A DNA stretch of 64,000 bases from Endomychus coccineus (lineage: Eukaryota > Arthropoda > Insecta > Coleoptera > Endomychidae): positions 198,712,524 through 198,776,523 of the forward strand of contig OY294067.1 of assembly GCA_958510875.1 (NCBI GenBank), read 5' to 3'. Shown one piece after another: positions 27,640-38,125 of this stretch (position 1 is the first letter of the stretch; every line of letters begins with the position of its first letter). Made by a program: the position numbers and the translations under genes. The notes under the pieces were generated by a model that had not been told where the DNA came from, searched no databases, and saw only the letters and a list, made by a program, of their open reading frames with translations.

Positions 27640-27820
27640 GATGGAGTGAAAGCAATGAGTAGAGACACAAAATATTATGAATATCAAGATATGGCGATAA
27701 GAAGACCAGTTATACAAGTGTCAAGGATGGTTGTGTTGATGGCAAATTTCATAATCATTACCCCAATTCTGAATAAACACCTATATACTAAAACCCCTCA
27801 TCAAGTGGAATGTATTTAGA
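27640..27820 (+). pseudogene. Subterminal gene remnant in left TIR
   Basis: Begins MSRDTKYYEYQDMAIR, matching MSRDTTFYDDKNIAMR in the right TIR (37247). It is similar to the protein at 62641 near the right end of copy C (DIKFYKDKKLTINQ and EIKFHNPNSN). It is frameshifted after about 25 codons. The function is unknown. It shows that this gene lay inside the terminal repeat of this lineage. Confidence 0.6.
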
Positions 27821-27959
27821 AACAAAAAAATCAAACATCCGGAAATCATAGTTCACGGAAGATGATGACGTCATCATCATTTACGAACTATGATAGGCGG
27901 ATAAGAAATAAAATGCAAATAATTATAATGATTATATACTCATTCATGTAGTGCTTTCA

Positions 27960-28400
27960 TACACATGTTTCAACACGTGATTCAACACTCCGACACGTGC
28001 TACGAAATTCATGTACGTCTCCAGCACGTGCTCCAATATTCAGACACGTGCTTCAATATTTAGACACGTTCTTCAACATTTAGACACGTGTTCCGACATT
28101 CCGACACGTGCTTCAACATTCAGACACGTGCTTCATCATTCAGACACGTGCTTCAACATTCAGACACATACTTCAACATTCAGACACGTTGTTGAACATT
28201 CAGATACGTGTTCAGCACGTGCTTCGAAATTCAGACAAGTGTTCGAATACGTGTTCAGCATGTGCTTCAATATCAACGCACGTGTTTAGCACGTGTTTCA
28301 TCATTCGGGCAAGTGCTTAGCACGTGCTTCAACATTCAGACACGTGTTCCAACATTCAAAGATGTGCCTAACACGTCTTTCAAAATTCAGACACTTGTTT
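27960..28400 (+). repeat. CACGTG satellite in left TIR
   Basis: Tandem units of about 20 bp, mostly CAGACACGTGCTTCAACATT, as in copies A1 and A2. Confidence 0.92.
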
Positions 28401-28616
28401 TTATATATATTCGATACTTGCTACCAATCAGCGACTATAGATTATGAACTATGAACGTTGAATGATCACGTTACACCGCTCGTTCGAAAAATTGAATGCA
28501 AAAATAATAATAATTACATTTATTAGGAACAATACATTTTTATTCTGTTAGTATAACAGTCAGAACGAAAATGATATCATTATGATTCATGCAGCTCATC
28601 ACTTGGTTCTTCACAC

Positions 28617-29700
28617 TTAACTCCGAACTGATCCGGTAATCGGGGAATACTCCATGATACGGTCGTTAATGATGATGCAATAAGCAAGGGTGTTCCAAGC
28701 GAAATACACGATACTTTTCACCTCTAGTTTAACGTCAATTGTTGATGACTCTATAGCATCGTTTTGTTCCGGACAATCAATCACGAAAATTGCTTCATTC
28801 TTGAATGCTATGTGATCTAGGATCGGCTCGCTTATCATTCTATTTGAAAATGATTCCTAGAAGTCATAGTACATCTGGTACGACTCCACGTAATGCTGGT
28901 CGTTGAAATTCAATGCCATGGCTTCATATGGATAACACTGAATTCATGTATAATGTTACATTTAGCAAGTTCATATTATCGGAATATTCACTTTGGTCAA
29001 CAAGATTACCTTTTCGATCTGTTTCGAAGGCTAGGATCACATATCTGGGACGTTCCAGATTCATTGATGGTTCAACTGTCCAAATGTCGCGAGTGCTCTC
29101 CTTCATCAGCGAGTTTCCATGCAGATCTAAACTACGGAAAGGAATCAAAATAAGCTTCTCAGCGCTCAAATTCCCCAAGATTTGAAATTTAACCATTTTG
29201 AAACACATGTCACACTTTTGATGCTATCGTCTTCACATTTATTCCAGTCTTCTGCGTAACTGTGCTATTGGTATAGCAATAGTTATCGGTTCAAGATCTT
29301 ATCAAGCGCAGCCCATAATTATCACTCAAATCTTCGTTATAGTCGAAGATCAGGCCTGATAAAAAATTCAGCATATCCATGAATTGATTTTATTATTGTA
29401 GACTGAACTCATCGCATTTTATATGACCATCCAGAAATAGCTAGAGGTATAGATTCATGTCCGGCATACGTTAGATAAGCTCTAATGGTGCCGACGATTC
29501 CAGGATCGCGTATTTTGTTCATCTATTCTCCATTAAATTCATAACCGATATATTCAGAAAGAAACGCTCCAAAATTATTGGTAAGGGTACATTCAACATC
29601 ACCACTTGCTTCTGGCTGGAATTCCGCCTCGATCAATAAAGCAGATAAGTCCAAATCTACCAACACATCTTGTTGATTGATTACTTTCTCAATTTCGTCG
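28617..29700 (-). pseudogene. Major capsid protein remnant (copy B)
   Basis: Three out-of-phase pieces match the capsid gene of copy C. The amino part at about 29700-29460 has NNFGAFLSEYIGYE and KIRDPGIVGTIRAY. The middle at 29208-28924 has ILIPFRSLDLHG and ERPRYVILAFETDR. The carboxyl part at 28838-28617 has IFVIDCPEQNDAIESSTIDVKLEV and IMEYSPITGSVRS. Frameshifts and stops separate them. The gene abuts the left TIR. Confidence 0.85.
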
Positions 29701-30636
29701 CTGTTGCCGAAAGATGTTGTGTGCGGATAGTAAGTGTGAGTTTCTTCTCAGATGATGTCTTCATTGATGTTTGGCTCGTTGAATATTTGGAGTTTTTTCG
29801 ACATTGTAACCGAGGTCCTTCATAAAATATAAATTCTCTGATGATTATACTGCAGTGGAAACCTTTTCCTCTAAACTCGTGAATAATGACTAATGGGCCA
29901 TATGAGGATGTCTTCCATTGCTGAAATCCAAACCCATGTTCTCTAGTGACGTCTCCTGCTACAATCTTCTCAGATGAACTCTCCATATAATGAATGCTGG
30001 TGAGTATTGGATTAACATTTATTGTTGGGAGCCAGGATATCTTGCGGTCTTCGTCAACTCCAACCGTATAATGATTCCTTCCCCATGAAAATTGACTCCT
30101 TTCCAATTCTGATCTAAACGGTTAAGTTGCACTCCACTCTGATAGTTTGAACTCTGATTATGTTTATAGGTCGGAAAGATACATGTAAGTTCACGAGATG
30201 TCAATTCTGTTCTGCTGAATCCCAACCGTGAGCTTATACTATCATGAGGAATAAAATTATCTTCAAAAACAATCTTCAACTCTGGTTGTAGAGTGTTGTT
30301 GTTAGATTTTATCGATAATTTCCGGTCACGTTTTTCTTGCTTCACTCCCATCCCACAAATTGTGCTCTGTATGAGGTCCTCGATGTCTGTCAACTCGTAG
30401 GACACCGTAGGTATAATACCTACTTTTCCCTCAACCTTCTCATTTTTATAATAAAATTTGATGAAACTTTCGACAATGTTTGAGAGGCTATTGTACGTAT
30501 GCAAACCAACAAGTGCAATAGAATAATATGAATGAGGATCCAGTTCTATTGGTGCGTGAAAATCTACAGACAAGCGGAAGTTCTTACCCGTGATAGTGAA
30601 CGTCTGAGACATGAATGATGGAAACTCTATCAACAA
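29681..30636 (-). pseudogene. Penton-like minor capsid protein remnant (copy B)
   Basis: The frame from 30636 includes an in-frame Met at MSQTFTITGKNFRLSVDFHAPIEL and SYYSIALVGLHTYNSLSNI. It matches MSQLFTLT...YYLALLGSTSYNSIPNIEN of the copy C protein. Similarity continues through YELTDIEDLI and NNTLQPELKIVF. A frameshift near 30030-30100 moves the carboxyl part (VNFHGEGIIIRLEL in one frame, RGKGFHCSIIIREF in another) out of phase. The penton-like protein occupies the capsid five-fold vertices in Maverick-type virions. Confidence 0.82.
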
Positions 30637-30964
30637 TCTTTCTATATTCTAATAAATACGATTCTAGTCGACAACAACTGAAGAATTATAGAGGAATTCC
30701 AAACATAACTCACCACAATGATGAGTGCTATTTCACTGAAAATTCCACACCTGTCATCCTAAGCCAATCACACACTTTCATTTTGACAGTTACCAATGAC
30801 AACCTTGAAATTTTTCTCCTCCTGCCAAGCTAGGCGAACAAAATTAATAAGTGGACATTTTTTCTTGACAGCTATCATATGATCAGAAAATCAGTATGCA
30901 GGGTCAAGTTTTGGTATTTAAAGATTTTATTCATTTTATGATACTAAATGAATACAAATATTTA

Positions 30965-31351
30965 TTAACCAAATATTTCTTTCATTAAGGCTGAATATTT
31001 TTGGAATTCTGATTGGAAATCTTCTCTCCGTAATGGAGAATAGCAAGGATAATGGTTATCTTCCCTTTCCACTTCTATCAGATGTCTATGTTTAATGTGA
31101 TAGATGTAATATTTGGAAGCAATTTTGTTCTGCTGAATTCTGGTTTTTCTCAAAAAGGATGGGATATATTCCTTCAAAACCTCCTGGATAGCTGAGGAAA
31201 GGTTTTCTTGATGAGGTTTCGATTCATTTTTTTCCATTAAACATTGCAAATATTTAAAATTTTTATGAGACATATTAATGTCCCCTATTTCAGAGCAAGA
31301 TTTACAAACACCATAGGGCTTAAAATTAGTTTCTTGATTGTTTACTGCCAT
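30965..31351 (-). CDS. Unidentified 128-residue protein, possible retrocopy or accessory gene
   Basis: An open ATG-to-TAA frame of 128 codons begins MAVNNQETNF. It has CKSC near residues 16-19 and a Lys/Arg-rich carboxyl half (RKTRIQQNKIASKYYIYHIKHRH). AATAAA on the minus strand about 35 bp past the stop could serve as a poly(A) signal. It lies where copy C has its Cys-rich gene, between protease and penton genes, but I see no convincing similarity to it. It could be a divergent replacement, an inserted retrocopy, or a chance frame. Confidence 0.45.
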   Translation of the reverse strand: MAVNNQETNFKPYGVCKSCSEIGDINMSHKNFKYLQCLMEKNESKPHQENLSSAIQEVLKEYIPSFLRKTRIQQNKIASKYYIYHIKHRHLIEVEREDNHYPCYSPLRREDFQSEFQKYSALMKEIFG

Positions 31352-31489
31352 GATTTAATCATTGTGAACTAAAGAAGCACGTTTGAGAAATAGCTGTCGA
31401 CGTGACGTATAGCAGAGACGATTTTGACATCACAAGCCTAAGCCTACTTGACTGTGGTTATGTTTTATTACGAATCATTAAAAGACTGC

Positions 31490-31835
31490 CATAGACGCCG
31501 GATATCCTTATCGTTTTTTTACAAAAACGTATTTTCCTTATATTTTAGTAGCATTAAGTTAGTTGTAGTGAAAGATAAATGTTTGAGTTGAAAAATTGGA
31601 TGCCTCCTATGTTACTAAAGTGAGAGGAAAATTTTTTTTTTCACAAATAATACTATCCAAAACTTGGATACTATAATTTCATTCAAACCATCTATTGGCA
31701 TCTTTTTCCACAACAAAAACTTTTTCCTCCGAGTTTAGTAATGTTAAATTGAATGTAACAAAAGGATAAATATTCTGCTCGAAAAACTGAATGCCCTCTA
31801 TGTTACTAAAGTGAGAGGTACATTTGTTCTTTCTA
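31490..31835. repeat. Diverged direct duplication, about 170 bp
   Basis: Two units, about 31500-31645 and 31690-31835, both end in CTATGTTACTAAAGTGAGAGG and share a TTAGTA..GTTAA phrase. They are much diverged upstream. Confidence 0.7.
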
Positions 31836-31913
31836 CTATTATTTTCAATTTTTTTTCAAATAAATTTTAGGTGCGAAATTTTCTTACCGAATACCCCCTC
31901 CCCCTTCCGCGTC

Positions 31914-32039
31914 CTTGAATTAATATCCGGAAACTTTTCCTCAGCCACGCATTTTTCTAGAAAATTTTCCCGAGTCGCAGACTAGGGAAAATTTTCAAAA
32001 AATGCGTTCCTTCAGAAAAATTTCCGGCAATAATTCAAG
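31914..32039. repeat. Imperfect inverted repeat, about 55-bp arms
   Basis: The left arm runs CTTGAATTAAT...CCGGAAA...ACGCATTTTT...GAAAATTTTCCC. The right arm is its imperfect reverse complement, ending ATTATTCAAG when read inward. The loop is about 12 bp near 31972-31984. It could be a foldback element or a transposon end. Confidence 0.75.
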
Positions 32040-32240
32040 CACTAGGGAGATTATAACTGACAATTGTCGTGATTGAATAATATGTTACACTTTCCAAAAT
32101 AATCCACTAGTTCGTGAGGTGTGGGCGTAGATTGCCAAAACTAACTAATAAAAAACTTTTACACCGACCTCCTTAAATTCAATTCAACCGAGTGAGTGCT
32201 TCCATGGTCCGTTAGATGGCAGTTCATCACGCATAAATAC

Positions 32241-32846
32241 TCATCTGAAATGTGTAATTTTCATAGCATTGGCTAGTTTTCGTAGATCGAGAACAGTAAG
32301 AGGTCTTCTGGGTGGGTATACTGCCAGTTTTAGATGTTCATTCGAATATAGACTAAGAGCTCCGCGATACTTCTTCAGATATAGATCAGATCCTTGTGTT
32401 CCCAAAGCTATAGCTTCCATTGTTTTATTATGTCTCTCCATTTCCTTCTAAGGTTTTCGAGCTGCTTCGCTGTCGTTGATGGCTTTAGCGATTCCTGCAC
32501 CACCCACAGTCAATGCTTCAGCAGCTGATAACCAGGCAAATAGATTCATCAGAAATGGAAGGAATCCTCCAGTTTTAGGTATAGGAATCACTCTTGGTAA
32601 TCGATCATTTTTCCGACCACCTGCTTTTTTGAACTGTTTTCGTGCAACTTCCAAAGCTGGTTGAGATATTCTCTCCAGATTGGATGGGTCGATCTTACTT
32701 TCCATAATTTTTCTTTCCTCATCGACAATTGCACTACCAAATCCCGATTTCTCCCTTACACTCATTTCCAATTTTCACATATGAAGTTCAAACGAACACT
32801 TGTTCATAAGTGCATTGTGTACACCTTCTTCTACGTATGCTCTCAT
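32241..32846 (-). pseudogene. PLA2/core protein fused to protease start, internally deleted (copy B)
   Basis: The minus strand begins at 32846 with a frame like the A2 PLA2 fragment (MRAYVEEGV), but the PLA2 core is deleted. From 32771 a frame of 107 codons contains RVIPIPKTGGFLPFLMNLF, the core-protein motif also present at 50525. After one in-frame stop (32445-32447) the same frame runs on to 32241 with DLRKLANAMKITHFR, the amino end of the adenain-type protease. In this lineage the core and protease segments thus lie in a single frame. Confidence 0.78.
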
Positions 32847-33039
32847 ACAGACTGATGAGAATTCAAAACTGCTTTGCTATTCAAAGAGGGGAGGAAGCAA
32901 GACCAAAGAACTCAGAAGTATTATTTTCATTAATTTCGGAATTTTCTCAATAAAAAAGAAGTTGATGTAACTTCAAAAATACATGTTTCTCAATCATTAC
33001 AATCTCACTCTTGATTCATCGTCCTAGTCGTATTGCAGC

Positions 33040-33300
33040 TTTCTAGGTTTACGTCCTTCCATTAATATTGAAATATCTGCTTTCGGTACATCTTCGGCCG
33101 ATTTCGTTTCCAATAGACGAGTCCACGAGAATTTTGATCGATGATAACCAAAATGTTTTAGAATCATCTATTTTCACGAGCATAATGACTCATATGAGCC
33201 AGATCTATTAGCCACAAATCGTTCAAGCCTTTTACGTACGTTTGGCGACGGTAAAAGTTCTTCATAATCTGCTCATGAAGCTTATGCATAACTTGTTCTT
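33040..33300 (-). pseudogene. Integrase amino-terminal remnant (copy B)
   Basis: The minus strand reads KNFYRRQTYVKGLNDLWLIDLAHMSHYARENR. It aligns with the start of the copy C integrase and retains the first catalytic Asp (codon at 33203-33205) that is Asn in copy C. A stop follows directly and the rest is scrambled or deleted. The far end shares the CAATACGACTAGGACGATGA tract with copy A2. Confidence 0.78.
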
Positions 33301-33304
33301 CACT

Positions 33305-33965
33305 CTACTTACCAATGTAGAAATCTAGAGAAGAATTGACAGGATTTGGAGTTATACGTTGCACAGAGACCAGCTTTGTTGTTGTTGCGGATGATGGGGG
33401 TCTCTTCTCAAAAGGTTCCACAGCTGTTATTTGCCGTTCCGACGCCTCCAGTATGCTACTAATATCATTAAGGCGCATGTCCACACCGTTCGATGTCTTA
33501 TTGATCTCTTTCGAATCATTTCTATTTTCCCTCACAGTATCACTGTTTGTTCTATACTCTGATTTCATGAAGGTTTCCATCTCATCATATCTATTCTGAA
33601 TGTCTGTCAGCTGATCAGTAAATGATTTGCTCATGGTGAGGATAATCTTCTCGTTCTTCGATTCATGTTCATCCGGATCCTAATTGACATCTTCGATGAG
33701 ATTATCAACGCTAACGTTGAAGGTATCTTTAAGACTGGTTGCTATTGTCAGGTGCAATTTGTGTGTCAATTTATCAACATATACTTCATTTGCAGCATCT
33801 TCATTATCATTCGGTGATTTTACGTTCTATGAATCTCCATATCATAACTCCCATCGCTCATTAGGAGTAGTCCTTGTCCGTAAGCTTGTTTGAAATTATT
33901 TATTAAGTTAGTATATTTGTATCATATATCCACATGGAAGGGGAGGCTCTGCCAAACTAATCCAT
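33305..33965 (-). pseudogene. Fibre-like coiled-coil protein remnant (copy B)
   Basis: Starts ATG at 33965 with an in-frame stop at the third codon, then FGRA as in the intact fibre start. The last 109 codons (33634-33305) contain QNRYDEMETFMKSEYRT and LNDISSILEASERQI, closely matching the A2 remnant. Several stops and frameshifts lie between. Confidence 0.75.
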
Positions 33966-35009
33966 TGCAACCATCTTTACATCTGTGTTGAATTTGACTC
34001 ACACACGTTTCTGCTCAATTACATTGGTCTCTATCAATTCTTCTATTATAGAGATTATCTCGTTGTGATGATTATTGTTACCAGCGTACAAGGATGCAAC
34101 AAGTAGTCTTAGTCTTCCTACAATTCCATTTACGTTGTCTCAATAAATGTATTCAATTGGTTTTCAATACCAATTTCGATATACGCATTTCCAGTGTATG
34201 TTCTGAATCAAGGTCTTTTCGTTGGATTGATCAAAGGGTTCAATACTTGTGTTTATTTTTCAGTGTTTCTAATTCGATTTGCTGGATCGTTAAAACATAT
34301 ATGAGCACAAGTCATTTCCATCATTTGGCTGTAGTTCTTCTCATACTCCAAGGTGTAAATGTCACCCAGAACATCTGTAAAATGTCAAATCATGCAATAC
34401 TTTGGTACCTTTGAACAAAGTACCCTTGATAATTATTTTACTCTCACTATCAATTTCTATAGGTTGATTACCCATGGACCCTTTGTCCGGAATTGAATCA
34501 TATTGCAAACTCATTCTTCTCATCATATCTCTTTACATCATCATCCAATAGAAATCCTTCCAAAAATTACCTGCCAAGGTTGAGTATCGTTGCAGAAACT
34601 CTTCTGTAGTCGCTGGATTATATTTCTCAAGTCTTCTGAATTCTTCACGAATCTGATCGACAGTAGGTTTAGGGGAAAACACATCCTCTACAGTATTTGG
34701 GGGATTATATACGAATTCTTCTCCTTCAGTTGCAATATCTGAGATTGGTGTGCTCCCCATTTGTGTCGCTGTAGAAATAACACTTTCAGGTGTAATCAAA
34801 GAATTTTGATTCACTATTTCACCATTTTTCGTAATTTCCTTCAGGGATTGAGATACATTCTTGAACATATTATCTAGAATCTCATCATTTTCAGCTTCAC
34901 CCAGTTTTACAGCCATATGTTTTTCCCTCACAACATTTGCTAACTCCCACATTTTTTTCTTTGATAATTGTTGCTTTGCTTTTGACTTGTTACACACATT
35001 CACATCCAT
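33966..35009 (-). pseudogene. Conserved Maverick protein remnant (copy B)
   Basis: Starts MDVNVCNKSKAKQQLSKKKM at 35009 and stays open to about 34533 (KLGEAENDEILDNMF, EEFVYNPPNTVEDVFSPKPTVDQIREEFRR). After this, frameshifts break the GTTGLY region, the TSAH region and the carboxyl half (about 34530-33966). It shows what the broken amino part of the A2 copy once looked like and gives a longer amino region than in copy C. Confidence 0.78.
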
Positions 35010-35066
35010 GCTGAGTGGTTTTATTGTTCCAAATGGAAGTATGTATACATGTATATAACATCTATA

Positions 35067-36467
35067 CAGTGAGTCCACGTTAAAAACTCACACTCTTGTA
35101 ACTGTTGTATTTTTGACGGATTTTTGATAAGAAGTTGATATCCAAAATGTACAATAGTTTAGTGAATAACTTCAGCTTTGGGCTGTTATGATGGGCATTC
35201 ACGGCCAATTTTATTGGCTCAAATTTCAGAAAGTGTTATCAGGATTTTTTTTTAGAGAGAAACAGATACATATTCTTATTCAGGATACTGTTGAACCTAT
35301 CTGTACCGATTCTCTCTATTCCAAAATATAGTGTGTCCAAGAAACTGGAGTGAAAGTATAATTTGAATTCTAGAAATTCATAATGTAACTTCCAGCTAGT
35401 AGCTTCAAACCTTGAATAGGAATTATTATTGGAATAATCAAGATACATTAATTCGATTTTTATCACACTTATTATGATTTGAAGCATCATGAAAATGTAT
35501 AAAACGTTGACGCTCCAATCATTCCCACTTTCACTTGAATTATCATTTGATTACAATTTGGTGAAGAAGCTCAGTGTTCTGTGACAAAAAATGTTATCTT
35601 AGTTGTTAGAAGCTGTCATTCAATAATAATTAAGGAAACCGAATGTTTCCCAATTATTCAAATGATAATCCACATTCAAGTTTCAGGGATGCTAGTAGAA
35701 ATTTGAATATTCCTAAGAGCCAAATCTGGGAATATTTGAACAAAAGCGGCGAGAAACCTTTTGAGTCAGAATGTTCTTCTTAAAGCCGGAGATGCTGAAG
35801 CATCTGAACTTTTAAGAGACAATTCGAACACCGTTGAAGCTTTTTTTACGACCAACGAGATTGTATCATCACAAGATATCAGAATGTGGGGGTAAAGGTT
35901 TTCTGTGGCATTTTGAACGAAAATATCATTGAACCATACCTTTTTATGGAAATTCAAATGCTGCTAGCTTCCTTAGATTCTTACAAAATGAGTCTACCGA
36001 TGCACTTGATGGCTTCCCTCTTGTTAACCGCTACAATTTATACTTACAACTTGATGGGTCACCTATCCATAACGCTGTTGATGTGAGACAGTGGTTAAAT
36101 TATAATTTCCCTGATCGTTGGATCAAACGCAAATGTCCTCTTATTCTCTGGTCGCCGAGATCACCAGACATAACGCCACTTGTTCTCTTTCTTCGGTGAG
36201 CAATGAAGAATCAAGTGTACGCTACAAGGCCTCAGAATCGAGAAGAACTTTGAGACAGAATCAGAGAAGCTTGTCACAGTATAACTCGACAGCAGTTAAG
36301 AAATGTGATAAGGAATAATCGTCGACGAATTGACAAGTGTATAATAGAATTTGGTGGATAGGTAGAATCTACGAAAATTCTACTCTTATACAATTTTTAA
36401 CAATAAAATTATCCAATAATTTATATTAGTGTCGATAAGAGTAGATTTTCTTTTCTTGGACACCCTG
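35067..36467 (+). mobile_element. Tc1/mariner-superfamily transposon nested in copy B
   Basis: The ends are CAGTGAGTCCA on the left and TGGACACCCTG on the right, an imperfect inverted repeat of the CAGGGTGTCC type common in insect elements, flanked by TA on both sides (35065-35066, 36468-36469). The transposase inside is broken. It is inserted between the ATPase and conserved-protein remnants. Confidence 0.82.
35690..36320 (+). pseudogene. Tc1/mariner transposase remnant
   Basis: Broken frames show VKVFCGILNENIIEPYLF (35890-35950), then QLDGSPIHNAVDVRQWLN...FPDRWI (36040-36120), then LWSPRSPDITPL (36150-36185). These match the central and carboxyl DD(E/D) region of the superfamily (D in QxDGAPxH, and WPxRSPDLxPxD). 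The last Asp of that motif is not visible. Frameshifts separate the pieces. Confidence 0.8.
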
Positions 36468-36469
36468 TA

Positions 36470-36572
36470 GTTCAGAACAGTGGAAATCGATACAATATAC
36501 ATGAATAACATTCTCAATACCTGACCCTAAATTCATATTATTCGACAAGTCTTTTTGCTTAACAATCTTCAT
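36470..36572 (-). pseudogene. Packaging ATPase start fragment (copy B)
   Basis: From ATG 36572 the minus strand encodes MKIVKQKDLSNNMNLGSGIENV, nearly identical to the A1 ATPase start at 4473. Only about 30 codons remain before the mariner insertion. The P-loop and everything after it are deleted. Confidence 0.75.
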
Positions 36573-36699
36573 TATGCCTGAAGGCGAATCGATATCGGAC
36601 TGAAACATATATAAATGAGTATTCGTTCATATACTGGTTGATGATGTTATATTGTGTATAAAGGAGCACGGGGTTGAGCACTTCTACCATGTGACCATA

Positions 36700-36950
36700 T
36701 TCAAACAAGTGTCTGCATGTTGAAACACATGTCAAGCACATGTCTGGATGTTGAAACACCTGTCTAAATCTTGAAGCACGTGTCTGAATGTTGAAGCACG
36801 TGTCTGAATGTTGAAGCACGTGTCTGAACAGGTGTCTGACTGTTGATGCACGTGTCTGAATATAGAAGCACGAGCTCAACACGTGTCTGAATGTTGAAGC
36901 ACGTGCAGGAGTGTGGAATCACTTGTTAAAACATGTGCATGAATGTACTA
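36700..36950 (-). repeat. CACGTG satellite in right TIR
   Basis: About 12 units of the same satellite on the minus strand (GAAGCACGTGTCTGAATGTT on the plus strand). Confidence 0.9.
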
Positions 36951-37049
36951 CTTGAATGAGTATATAATCATTATAATTATTCGCATTTTATCCCTTATCT
37001 GCCCATCGTAAACGAGGATGACGCCATCATCGTTCGTGAACTATGATCG

Positions 37050-37260
37050 TCAGATGTTTGATTTTCCGTTTTTGAACTTATATGAATACGTTCCATTCGA
37101 TGGGGAGTAATTGTATACAGGGGTCCGTTCAAAATTGAAGTAAGGATTATGAAATTCGCAATTAACACAACCTTCCCCGATACTTGAATTACTCAGTTGT
37201 CTCATAGCTATATTTTTATCGTCATAAAATGTTGTGTCCCTACTCACAGCTTTTCTTCCA
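37050..37260 (-). pseudogene. Subterminal gene remnant in right TIR
   Basis: A 65-codon frame reads MSRDTTFYDDKNIAMRQLSNSSIGEGCVNCEFHNPYFNFERTPVYN. It resembles DIKFYKDKKLTINQLGNLSISGGDGCAEIKFHNPNSNIEWGPIY of the copy C protein at 62641. It is truncated. The function is unknown. Confidence 0.65.
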
Positions 37261-37981
37261 CACGGTTCACGTGTCTATTCTTCCAAAGACATATCAATAC
37301 TTATACTACTCGTTTAGTTCTATCATTTGATACCAATAAAGCTGTAGTCAGATGTCCATCCCAATTTTGGATGCGTCATATTGATTTTTTATTAAAAAAT
37401 TTAAAATTCACATTCAGCACGTCAATACCTTCCATTTGATATCCAAAAACTATAGTTGGAAGTTTTTCCTCTATTACATGCACCATATGAGATTTTTCCA
37501 TGGAAAAGTTGAAAATTCACATTCTACGAGACAAGACCTTTCATTTGATTCCCATAATGCCTTACTCCGAGAAATAAAAATTTCAAACCCTCATCGCGGG
37601 AGATCGGTCGAGCTGATCGATATTCAAATATCATATTTTTGTTCAGCACATCATGTACATTCAGAATATGCTTTAAGATAACCACTTTCGATGTGACAAT
37701 GTGTCAACTATATAAGTAATCCACTTCCGGTTTCACCCTGATGATGATGCTCATGTCGATGGAAATCTTGTTCAGCGCATCATGTGAATTCAGAATATGC
37801 AATGAAATAACCACTTCTGGCTTTACTTCCGGTGTGACAATGTGTCGAATATATACACTTCCGGTTTCACCCTGATGATGATGCTCAAGTCGATGAAAAA
37901 CACATGTGACTGCTGTCATGACTCTGGACATGTGAAAAACACTATGATAGTTCATTCATAGATGGCGCGCTCCTATAATAC

Positions 37982-38125
37982 CCACGTGATAGACATCATG
38001 ACACCTCTTTGAAGACTCACGTGATAGATGCCGTGACACCTTGTTGAAGACCTCCGTGACAGACGCCATGACACTTTGTTTGAGAGCAACTTGACAAACT
38101 TCATGACACCTCTCCCAAAAACCAC
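37982..38125. repeat. 35-bp tandem repeat in right TIR
   Basis: Four units of the form CACGTGATAGACnnCATGACACC plus a 12-bp tail. Each starts with CACGTG or a decayed form of it. The left TIR has only traces of it. Confidence 0.8.

Larger units (their letters stand above)
26310..28435 (+). repeat. Left terminal inverted repeat of copy B
   Basis: Matches the reverse complement of 36655-38570 with indels, mainly in copy number of internal tandem units. From outside in it holds a GGTGTCGCTTC repeat (26430-26745), blocks with GACACATTGTCA and ACCGGAAGTG (26870-27265), a block with ATGGAAAAATT (27340-27560), a gene remnant (27640-27820) and the CACGTG satellite (27960-28400). Confidence 0.85.
31360..32240. 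other. Non-coding stretch in copy B
   Basis: No gene is supported. It holds a diverged direct duplication and a long imperfect hairpin (both listed), plus the truncated end of the protease region. Confidence 0.6.
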
